Below, in pieces: positions 1 through 5,388 of a stretch of DNA of 5,388 nucleotides. Location of the stretch: NCBI GenBank assembly GCA_020441345.1, contig JAGRMK010000488.1:1-5388 (forward strand), in the 5' to 3' direction. Made by a program: the position numbers and the translations under genes. The notes beneath the pieces were generated by a model. That model was not told the DNA's origin and did no database searches. It saw only the letters and a program-made list of their open reading frames with translations. This DNA comes from Paracoccaceae bacterium. Lineage in GTDB: Bacteria; Pseudomonadota; Alphaproteobacteria; Rhodobacterales; Rhodobacteraceae. The stretch's first letter is position 1, and each line of letters opens with the position of its first letter.

Positions 1-1175
1 AGGTGACGCAGGCGCGGATCGCCGAACTCCAGGTGCAGCTCTCGGAGGATGATCTCGCCCGCCAGCAGGCCCTGGCGCGGCTGACGCAGGACCGGGACCG
101 CCTGGCGGCGGATCTGTCCGAGGCAGAGCGCGCGCGATTGGCGGAAGCCGCCGCGGCCGAGGCGTTGCGTGCGCGTCTGGCCGACTCTGAAGGGGCGCTC
201 AGTGCCGAAGAACAGCGCCGCCTCGCGGATCTTGCCGCGGCCGAGGCGTTGCGTGCACGGCTGCAAGACGCGGACGCTGAACTGACCGCGATGACCCTGG
301 CGCTGGAGGCGCAACGCCAGCGGGCCGAAGAAACGTTGACCCTGCTGGCGGCCGCTCAGGCGGCGCGCGATGCGGCGCTGGAGCAGGCGAGCCGCCAGTT
401 GACCGAATCCGAAACCCGCGCGGCCTTGTTGCAAATGGCCTCGCAGCAACTGGCCGATGCCGAGGCGGCCTCGACCGAAGATCAGCGGCGCCTTGCCTTG
501 CTGAACGAGCAGGTCGCGCAATTGCAGCGCCAGGTCGCCGGATTGCAGGAGTTGCTGGGCGAAAGCCGCGCCCGCGAAGTCGCGGCGGATACCCAGATCG
601 ACACGCTGGGCGCGGATCTGAACGCGGCCCTTGCGCGGGTCGCTGCCGAGGAACGCCGCCGCGCCGAACTGGAAGAAGCCGAGCGCCGGCGGCTGGAAGA
701 AGAAGCGCGCCAGCTTGAACGCTACCGCTCGGAATTCTTCGGCCAGATGCGCGCGATTTTGGCCGGGCGCGAGGGTGTGCGGATCGTTGGCGACCGTTTC
801 GTGTTCTCCAGCGAAGTGTTGTTCGAACCGGGCTCTGCCGATCTGGCCCCCGAAGGGCGCGCCCAGATTGCCAATGTGGTCTCGATCCTGTCCGAGGTGG
901 CGCGCGAAATCCCGCCCAGTATCGACTGGATCCTGCGCGTTGACGGTCATACGGACAACGTGCCGATCCCAGCGGGCGGCACCTATGCGTCGAACTGGGA
1001 ACTCAGCCAGGCGCGGGCGTTGTCGGTCGTCTTGTACATGATCGAGGATCTGGGCTTTGCGCCGGATCGACTGGCGGCGGCGGGATTCGGCGAATACCGG
1101 CCGGTGGCTGAAGGCAACTCGCCCGAGGCCCGCGCGCAGAACCGCCGGATCGAGTTGAAGCTGACCGAACGCTGA
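1..1175 (+). CDS. Coiled-coil protein with C-terminal OmpA/MotB-like peptidoglycan-binding domain (5' partial)
   Basis: The frame is open from the left edge (first whole codon at 3) to TGA at 1173-1175, giving 390 visible residues. Residues about 1-245 are a long Ala/Glu/Arg/Leu-rich heptad coiled coil. Residues about 265-388 form an OmpA-like domain: the strand FVFSSEVLFEPGSADL (266-281), then VDGHTDNVPI (313-322), NWELSQARA (331-339), the GFGEYRP turn (361-367) and the closing NRRIEL (380-385). D318 and R338 occupy the places of the Asp and Arg that bind diaminopimelate in OmpA-family proteins, so peptidoglycan binding in the periplasm is expected. The first codon is GTG at position 3, but no ribosome site is visible and a coiled coil begins at once. 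I therefore treat it as an internal Val codon; relatives usually have an N-terminal membrane anchor, which would lie upstream of the window. The NW-containing insertion between D318 and R338 is MotB-like, but there is no evidence for a flagellar role. It is probably not part of the downstream operon. Confidence 0.86.
   Translation, partial: VTQARIAELQVQLSEDDLARQQALARLTQDRDRLAADLSEAERARLAEAAAAEALRARLADSEGALSAEEQRRLADLAAAEALRARLQDADAELTAMTLALEAQRQRAEETLTLLAAAQAARDAALEQASRQLTESETRAALLQMASQQLADAEAASTEDQRRLALLNEQVAQLQRQVAGLQELLGESRAREVAADTQIDTLGADLNAALARVAAEERRRAELEEAERRRLEEEARQLERYRSEFFGQMRAILAGREGVRIVGDRFVFSSEVLFEPGSADLAPEGRAQIANVVSILSEVAREIPPSIDWILRVDGHTDNVPIPAGGTYASNWELSQARALSVVLYMIEDLGFAPDRLAAAGFGEYRPVAEGNSPEARAQNRRIELKLTER
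150..256 (+). repeat. 23-bp direct repeat with 84-bp period inside the coiled coil
   Basis: An identical 23-bp unit (starting gccgcggccgaggcg) lies at 150-172 and again at 234-256. The 84-bp offset is in frame and equals 28 residues, or four heptads. At the protein level RLAEAAAAEALRARL is followed by RLADLAAAEALRARL, so the repeat extends in degenerate form beyond the identical core. This looks like internal duplication of a coiled-coil segment rather than a mobile or regulatory repeat. Confidence 0.8.
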
Positions 1176-1316
1176 ACGACGCTGCGTCACTCGCAAGCCT
1201 CACGTCGCGTCAACGAATACAAGACCTTGGGATGCGGCAGAAAGCCTCTTCCATCCCGCAAAACTGCCGCTAACCTGACCTGCGAACGTGGTCTTTGAAC
1301 AAGGGCATGGGCGGGC
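1176..1316. other. Intergenic region between the OmpA-like gene and the carboxylase operon
   Basis: These 141 bp separate the OmpA-like stop from the GTG start of the carboxyltransferase gene and are the only gap in the window. They should hold the promoter of the carboxylase operon, but I find no good sigma70 -35/-10 pair. There is no GC hairpin followed by a T run, so no intrinsic terminator is visible for the upstream gene. A short palindrome GACGC-T-GCGTC lies at 1178-1188, three bases after the stop, and further inverted repeats occupy 1221-1295 (listed separately). The gap is less GC-rich than the flanking genes and carries no credible small gene. Confidence 0.6.
1221..1295 (+). promoter_or_regulatory. 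Possible structured 5' leader: nested and competing inverted repeats
   Basis: Three perfect pairings fall in 75 bp upstream of the operon. The outer one is AAGACC 1221-1226 with GGTCTT 1290-1295. Inside it, GCGGCAG 1234-1240 pairs with CTGCCGC 1264-1270. A third, GGGATG 1229-1234 with CATCCC 1252-1257, interleaves with the inner stem, so these two would be alternatives or a pseudoknot-like fold. The last outer arm ends 21 bases before the GTG start. No T tract follows, so this is not a standard terminator, and I recognise no known riboswitch. In GC-rich DNA 6-7 bp stems arise easily by chance, hence the low confidence. Confidence 0.25.
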
Positions 1317-2921
1317 GTGACAATCTGGAACTCCGAACTCGACACCAGGGACGCGGCGGGGGCCGAAAACCGGGCCGCCATGGAAGCGGCTCTGGAGGCC
1401 GTGGTGGCGGTGCGCGATGCGGTCGAAGCCGCCGCAGAAGCCGGGCGCGGGCGCTACGAAAAACGTGGCATGGTGTTGCCGCGCGACCGGCTGGCGTTGC
1501 TGCTCGACCCCGGCGCGCCCTTTGTCGAACTTTGCCCCTATGCTGGGTTCAAACGGTATGACGATAAGGACGGCACCGGCGCCGGGGCTGGTGCGATCGC
1601 CGGGATCGGGCGGGTTTGCGGGCGGTCTTGCGTTGTGATCGTCGATAATTTCGCCGTCAAGGGCGGCACGGTGACCCCCGACGGGCTGGCCAAGAAGTTG
1701 CGCCTGCAGGAAATCGCGCGCGACAACCGCCTGCCGGTGATCTCGCTCAGCCAGTCGGGCGGCGCGAACCTGAGCTATGCGCATGAGGTTTTCATTCCCG
1801 GCGGGCGCGGGTTTGCCAATCAGGCACGGCTCTCGGCGCTGGGTATTCCGCAAATCACCGTGGTGCACGGGTCAGCGACGGCGGGCGGGGCCTATCAGCC
1901 GGGGTTGTCGGATTACGTGATCTTGGTGCGCAATCAGGCGACGATGTATCTGGCGGGCCCCCCGTTGTTGAAGGCGGCGACCGGCGAGATCGCCACCGAC
2001 GAAGATCTGGGCGGCGCCGCGATGCACAGCCAGATATCCGGCGTTGGCGATTACCTGGCAGAGAACGACGCAGATGGCATCCGTCAGGCACGCGAGATCG
2101 TCGCGGCGCTGCCTTGGCCCCAAGATGCCGACACGCGCGCCTACAAGCCGCCGCTGTTCCCCGCCGAGGATCTGCTGGCGCTGGTGCCCGCCGACCCAAA
2201 GCACCCCTACGATTGCCACGAGATCATCGCGCGGCTGGTGGACGGGTCGGATTTTACCGAATTCAAGCCCGAATACGACGCGGCCACGGTCTGCGGTCAT
2301 GCCCGGATCGAAGGGCATGCGATCGGCATCATCGCGAACAACGGCCCGATCACTGCGCAAGGCGCGGCCAAGGCCGGGCAGTTCATCCAGCTTTGCGATC
2401 AGGCAGGGGTGACTCTGCTGTTCCTGCACAACACCACGGGCTTTCTGGTTGGCACCGAGCCCGAGCGCGCGGGGATCATCAAGCACGGGTCGAAGATGAT
2501 CCAGGCGGTCGCCAATGCGCGCGTGCCCAAGCTGTCGGTGGTGGTCGGTGGCAGCTATGGCGCGGGCAATTACGCAATGTGCGGGCGCGGCTTCGATCCG
2601 CGCTTCATCTTTGCCTGGCCCAATGCGCGGACCTCGGTCATGGGGCCGGCGCAGGCCGGGCAAGTGCTGCGGATCGTGGCCGAGGCCAAGATGCGCGCCG
2701 CCGGTGCGCTGGACGAGGCGCGCCTGGATGCGCTGGAACAGGGCACGGCGGCGATGATGGCCGAACAGACGACCGCGTTGGCCTCGTCGGCGCGACTGGA
2801 AGACGACGGTATCATCGACCCACGCCAGACCCGCGACATCCTGGCGATCGTGCTGGGTCTGACGGCCAGCGAGGGCGCGCGCGCGGTCCGGCCCAACACC
2901 TTCGGGGTGGCACGGCTATGA
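1317..2921 (+). CDS. Acyl-CoA carboxylase, carboxyltransferase (beta) subunit, geranyl-/methylcrotonyl-CoA carboxylase type
   Basis: This 534-residue cytoplasmic protein should transfer carboxyl from carboxybiotin on the alpha subunit to an acyl-CoA. It has the usual two crotonase-fold halves, about 25-275 and 285-525. Visible family motifs are RDRLALLLDPG (56-66), the first oxyanion-loop segment GSATAGGAY (185-193), AGPPLLKAATGE (213-224), the second glycine-rich loop GGSYGAGNYAMCGR (411-424) and WPNARTSVMG (434-443). GTG 1317 is the first possible start after an in-frame stop at 1296-1298, and the resulting IWNSELDTRDAAG opening fits the N-terminus of this family; starting at the next ATG (1380) would remove it. 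The stretch HEVFIPGGRGFANQ (156-169) lacks about three residues relative to methylcrotonyl-CoA carboxylases. It also has Gly162 where, by my alignment from memory, those enzymes have a Phe that closes the acyl pocket. The segment GAYQPGLSDYVILV (191-204) also resembles geranyl-CoA carboxylase (AtuC). The class call is firm and the substrate is not. It overlaps the alpha gene by 4 bp. Confidence 0.92.
   Translation: MTIWNSELDTRDAAGAENRAAMEAALEAVVAVRDAVEAAAEAGRGRYEKRGMVLPRDRLALLLDPGAPFVELCPYAGFKRYDDKDGTGAGAGAIAGIGRVCGRSCVVIVDNFAVKGGTVTPDGLAKKLRLQEIARDNRLPVISLSQSGGANLSYAHEVFIPGGRGFANQARLSALGIPQITVVHGSATAGGAYQPGLSDYVILVRNQATMYLAGPPLLKAATGEIATDEDLGGAAMHSQISGVGDYLAENDADGIRQAREIVAALPWPQDADTRAYKPPLFPAEDLLALVPADPKHPYDCHEIIARLVDGSDFTEFKPEYDAATVCGHARIEGHAIGIIANNGPITAQGAAKAGQFIQLCDQAGVTLLFLHNTTGFLVGTEPERAGIIKHGSKMIQAVANARVPKLSVVVGGSYGAGNYAMCGRGFDPRFIFAWPNARTSVMGPAQAGQVLRIVAEAKMRAAGALDEARLDALEQGTAAMMAEQTTALASSARLEDDGIIDPRQTRDILAIVLGLTASEGARAVRPNTFGVARL
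2904..2910 (+). promoter_or_regulatory. Probable ribosome-binding site for the alpha subunit
   Basis: GGGGTGG lies seven bases before ATG 2918, inside the last codons of the beta-subunit gene. It is a moderate Shine-Dalgarno match and, with the ATGA overlap at 2918-2921, supports this start and translational coupling of the two subunits. Confidence 0.5.
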
Positions 2922-4825
2922 GCTTCGACACAATCCTGATCGCCAATCGGGGCGAGATCGCGCTGCGGGTGATGCGAACGGCGCGGGCGATGGGCTATCG
3001 CTGCGTGGTGGTGCACACGGCAGAGGATGCTGACAGTCTGCCGGTGCGGAACGCCGATCTGGCGGTGGCGATCCCGTCCTATCTCGATGGCGAGGCAATC
3101 CTGCGGGCCGCCGCCGCGACCGGCGCGGGGGCGGTGCATCCGGGATACGGGTTCTTGTCGGAAAGCGCGGACTTCGCGCGCGCCTGCGCTGGAGCGGGCG
3201 TGGTGTTCATCGGTCCGTCGCCCGAGGCGCTGGCGCTGATGGGTGAGAAAGGCGCGGCCAAACGGGCGGCCGAGGCGGCGGGGGTGCCCTGCCTGCCGGG
3301 CTATGCGGGCGACGATCAGAGCGACGCCGTGCTTTTGGCCGAGGGCGCGCGCATTGGCGTGCCGCTGATGGTCAAGGCCGCGCATGGCGGCGGCGGCAAG
3401 GGGATGCGGCTGGTTATGGATCCGGCCGATCTGCCCGAGGCGCTGGCGCGCGCGCGGTCCGAGGCGCAAAAGGCCTTTGGCCGGGGCGAGGTGATCCTGG
3501 AACGTGCGCTGCTGGCACCGCGTCACGTCGAGGTGCAGGTGTTCGGCGACAGCCACGGCGCGGCGGTGCATCTGGGCGAACGCGATTGTTCTGTGCAGCG
3601 CCGCCATCAAAAGGTGATCGAAGAGGCCCCGTCGCCCGCGGTCACGCCGCAGGTCCGCGCCGCGATGGGCCAGGCCTCCGTCGCCCTGACCAAGGCGGCT
3701 GGCTATGCGGGGGCGGGCACCGTGGAGTTCCTGCTGGAAGGCGACGAATTCTGGTTTCTGGAGATGAACGCCCGGTTGCAGGTCGAACACCCGGTCACCG
3801 AGGCGATCACCGGCCTTGATCTGGTGGACTGGCAGATCCGGGTCGCGCGCGGCGAGGCCCTGCCACTGACCCAGGATCAGATCACGCTGACCGGCCACGC
3901 GATCGAGGTGCGGCTCTATGCCGAGGACCCGGCGCAGGGGTTTCTGCCGCAAGCCGGGACGGTGGCGCGCTGGCGGCCCGACCCGGCGTTGCGCTGCGAT
4001 CATGCGCTGACCGCGGGGCAAGAGATCGGCGGCGATTTCGATCCGATGCTGGCCAAGCTGATCGCGCATGGCCCCGACCGTGACACCGCGCGCCGCCGCC
4101 TGATCGCCGGGCTCGAACGCAGCGTCTTGCAGGGCTTTGGCAACAACCGCCGGTTCCTGGCGGCGGTGCTGGGCCATCCGGTATTTGCCAGAGGCGGGGC
4201 GACGACGGCGTTTCTCGACCGCGATTTTGCCGGCGATCCCAGCCTGACCGACGCGCCGCCCGATCCGGCGATGCTGGCGCTGGCGGTGCTGGTCCTCGCC
4301 GGTGCCCCGGCGCCGCGCTTCGGGTTCTCCAGCGGCCCGGCCCCGGTTCTGACGCGGCGCTTTGCGCAGGGCGAAACGGTGCACCCGGTAACCGTGACGC
4401 TGGGCCCAGGGCCCTGCGCACGGGTGACGGGCGGGGCGTTGGTGGACCTGGACGGGCTGGCGGACGGGGTGGCGCGGGTCCGGGTGGATGGAATCGCGCG
4501 CCGCGTCGCGGTCGCGCGGCAGGGGACGGTGCTGTTCCTCGATGATCTGGCGCTGCGCGACGTAACCCTTGCCCCGGTCGAAGCCAGCGACACGGCTGGC
4601 GACGGGCGGATCGCCGCCCCGATGGCCGGGGGCGTGGTTGTGGTGCATGTTCAGGAAGGCGAGACCGTCGTCAGGGGTCAGGTTCTGGCCGTTCTGGAGG
4701 CGATGAAGATGGAACACCCGCTGCGCGCCTCCGTCGCCGGGCGCGTGACCCATATCGCCATTCAACCGGGCACCCAGGTGCGCGCCCGCCAACATCTGTT
4801 TGACATCACCCCGGAGGCCCCATGA
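2918..4825 (+). CDS. Acyl-CoA carboxylase alpha subunit: biotin carboxylase plus biotin carboxyl carrier domain
   Basis: This 635-residue cytoplasmic protein carboxylates its own biotin with ATP and bicarbonate, then presents it to the beta subunit. Biotin carboxylase spans about 1-440: ILIANRGEIALRV (6-18), HPGYGFLSE (74-82), the ATP-grasp loop HGGGGKGM (156-163), RHVEVQV (202-208), RRHQKVIEEAP (228-238) and EMNARLQVEHP (282-292). Residues matching E. coli AccC catalytic positions are present with a near-constant offset of six: K153, H203, Q227, H230, K232, E270, E282, N284, R286 and R332. The C-terminal biotinyl domain (about 562-630) carries EAMKM with the biotin acceptor K597 (codon 4706-4708), 38 residues from the end. 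Residues about 440-560 hold the poorly conserved linker domain that contacts the beta subunit. ATG 2918 precedes the conserved N-terminus closely; the frame is open further upstream, but that extension lies inside the beta gene and has no family sequence. Length is slightly below typical MCC or GCC alpha subunits. No key residue is missing. Activation would need a biotin protein ligase encoded elsewhere. Confidence 0.94.
   Translation: MSFDTILIANRGEIALRVMRTARAMGYRCVVVHTAEDADSLPVRNADLAVAIPSYLDGEAILRAAAATGAGAVHPGYGFLSESADFARACAGAGVVFIGPSPEALALMGEKGAAKRAAEAAGVPCLPGYAGDDQSDAVLLAEGARIGVPLMVKAAHGGGGKGMRLVMDPADLPEALARARSEAQKAFGRGEVILERALLAPRHVEVQVFGDSHGAAVHLGERDCSVQRRHQKVIEEAPSPAVTPQVRAAMGQASVALTKAAGYAGAGTVEFLLEGDEFWFLEMNARLQVEHPVTEAITGLDLVDWQIRVARGEALPLTQDQITLTGHAIEVRLYAEDPAQGFLPQAGTVARWRPDPALRCDHALTAGQEIGGDFDPMLAKLIAHGPDRDTARRRLIAGLERSVLQGFGNNRRFLAAVLGHPVFARGGATTAFLDRDFAGDPSLTDAPPDPAMLALAVLVLAGAPAPRFGFSSGPAPVLTRRFAQGETVHPVTVTLGPGPCARVTGGALVDLDGLADGVARVRVDGIARRVAVARQGTVLFLDDLALRDVTLAPVEASDTAGDGRIAAPMAGGVVVVHVQEGETVVRGQVLAVLEAMKMEHPLRASVAGRVTHIAIQPGTQVRARQHLFDITPEAP
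4813..4817 (+). promoter_or_regulatory. Ribosome-binding site for the GST gene
   Basis: GGAGG stands four bases before ATG 4822, within the final codons of the alpha-subunit gene. It is a perfect Shine-Dalgarno core at slightly short spacing and fixes the GST start. Together with the ATGA overlap at 4822-4825 it indicates co-translation with the carboxylase. Confidence 0.65.
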
Positions 4826-5388
4826 TCGAACTCTGGCACTGCAAGGACGCGCGTTCGCTCCGGGCGCTCTGGACGCTTGAGGAACTGGGCTTGCCCTATC
4901 GGCTGCATTTGCTGACCTTTCCGCCGCGCCTGTCAGACCCGTCGTTTCTGACGGTCAATCCGCTTGGCACGGTGCCGTTCCTGCGCGACGGTGCGACACA
5001 GATGACCGAATCCAGCGCCATTACCCATTATCTCGCGCAGAAATACGGCGACGGAACGCTGGCAGTCGGCCCCGGTGATCCGGCTTATGGCGATTTCCTG
5101 AACTGGCTTTACCATTCGGATGCGACCCTGACCTTTCCGCAAACCCTGATCCTGCGCTACGGGCGATTCGAGCCCAAGGACCGCCGTCAGCCGCAGGTCG
5201 TCGCGGATTACACGCAATGGTATCTGGCGCGGCTCAAGCTGGTGAACCTGCGGCTGGAGCAGGCCGAGTGGCTCTGCGCGGACCGTTTCACGGCGGCGGA
5301 TATCGCGGTGGGCTATGCGCTCTATCTGGGCGAGATCCTCGGGCTGGCCGAGCATTACAAACCCCAGACCCGCGCCTATCTGGACCGG
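4822..5388 (+). CDS. Glutathione S-transferase family protein (3' partial)
   Basis: The frame runs from ATG 4822 to the right edge without a stop, giving 189 residues; typical family members have 200-230, so little is missing. The N-terminal thioredoxin-like domain (about 1-80) opens with IELWHCKDARSLRALWTLEE, the usual start of bacterial GSTs. It contains NPLGTVPFL (46-54), with the expected cis-proline P52, and ESSAITHYL (62-70), whose Glu-Ser pair binds the gamma-glutamyl part of glutathione. The helical C-terminal domain has FTAADIAVGYAL (155-166), including the T-x-x-D N-capping box at 156-159. S12 is a candidate for the residue activating the thiol, but the subclass cannot be settled by reading, and Cys7 lies nearby. 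The gene overlaps the alpha-subunit stop by 4 bp. Its role could be conjugation or isomerisation of a reactive unsaturated intermediate, or general detoxification; the sequence does not decide. Confidence 0.9.
   Translation, partial: MIELWHCKDARSLRALWTLEELGLPYRLHLLTFPPRLSDPSFLTVNPLGTVPFLRDGATQMTESSAITHYLAQKYGDGTLAVGPGDPAYGDFLNWLYHSDATLTFPQTLILRYGRFEPKDRRQPQVVADYTQWYLARLKLVNLRLEQAEWLCADRFTAADIAVGYALYLGEILGLAEHYKPQTRAYLDR

Noticed and set aside
3..5. GTG at position 3 as the true start of the OmpA-like gene
   Set aside because: Only two bases precede it so no ribosome site can be seen, the protein would begin abruptly in a coiled coil without an export signal or anchor, and the frame is open to the window edge.
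1178..1188. GACGC-T-GCGTC palindrome just after the OmpA-like stop as a terminator
   Set aside because: A 5-bp stem with a 1-base spacer cannot form a normal hairpin and no T run follows. It could be a small operator half-site pair, but nothing else supports that.
3..1190. 9-bp inverted match between GTGACGCAG (3-11) and CTGCGTCAC (1182-1190) framing the OmpA-like gene as possible element ends
   Set aside because: Nine-base matches are expected by chance in a GC-rich window of this size; one copy lies inside coding sequence, and there is no transposase or target duplication.
1200..2663. Two - strand open frames (1200-1868 and 1872-2663) opposite the beta subunit
   Set aside because: Both are antisense shadows of a well-conserved + strand gene and show shadow-type composition without recognisable domains.
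2114..2917. Upstream in-frame extension of the alpha subunit (268 extra codons), or a fusion of the two subunits
   Set aside because: The extension lies inside the beta-subunit gene, reads as Arg/Ala/Gly-rich low-complexity sequence, and the true N-terminus (ILIANRGEIA) begins six residues after ATG 2918.
2570..4795. A 741-codon open frame on the - strand opposite the two carboxylase genes
   Set aside because: It mirrors the alpha subunit through codon-position GC bias. Its translation is rich in Arg, His, Gln and Pro with no family motif, while the + strand carries intact catalytic motifs throughout.
4933..5355. A 140-codon - strand frame opposite the GST gene
   Set aside because: The + strand encodes an intact GST with its conserved motifs and a good ribosome site; the antisense product has no recognisable domain.

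Overview
This is a GC-rich window (roughly two thirds G+C by eye) with four tightly packed genes, all on the + strand. The codon bias (GCG, CTG, CGC, GGC), the frequent GTG starts and the gene families suggest an alphaproteobacterium, probably of the Rhodobacterales/Paracoccaceae type. That placement is inference from style; no rRNA or other phylogenetic marker is present.

Layout. (1) 1-1175: the 3' part of a gene for a long coiled-coil protein ending in an OmpA/MotB-type peptidoglycan-binding domain; its 5' end lies outside the window. (2) 1176-1316: a 141-bp intergenic gap with several short inverted repeats but no convincing promoter or terminator. (3) 1317-2921: the carboxyltransferase (beta) subunit of a biotin-dependent acyl-CoA carboxylase of the methylcrotonyl-/geranyl-CoA carboxylase group. 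(4) 2918-4825: the matching alpha subunit, with biotin carboxylase at the N-terminus and a biotinyl domain at the C-terminus. (5) 4822 to the window end: a glutathione S-transferase, cut off by the right edge.

Genes 3 to 5 are joined by two 4-bp ATGA stop/start overlaps, so they form one translationally coupled operon. The alpha subunit would carboxylate its own biotin (K597) using ATP and bicarbonate, and the beta subunit would pass the carboxyl group to an acyl-CoA. Sequence around the beta-subunit acyl pocket looks more like geranyl-CoA carboxylase than methylcrotonyl-CoA carboxylase, so a bulky or branched enoyl-CoA is a reasonable but unproven substrate. The GST partner is the least expected element of the operon. 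The OmpA-like gene appears to be an unrelated cell-envelope neighbour.

I see no mobile element, CRISPR array, tRNA or rRNA, and no clearly undescribed system. The points worth a second look are the acyl specificity of the carboxylase, the coupled GST, and the structured leader before the operon.
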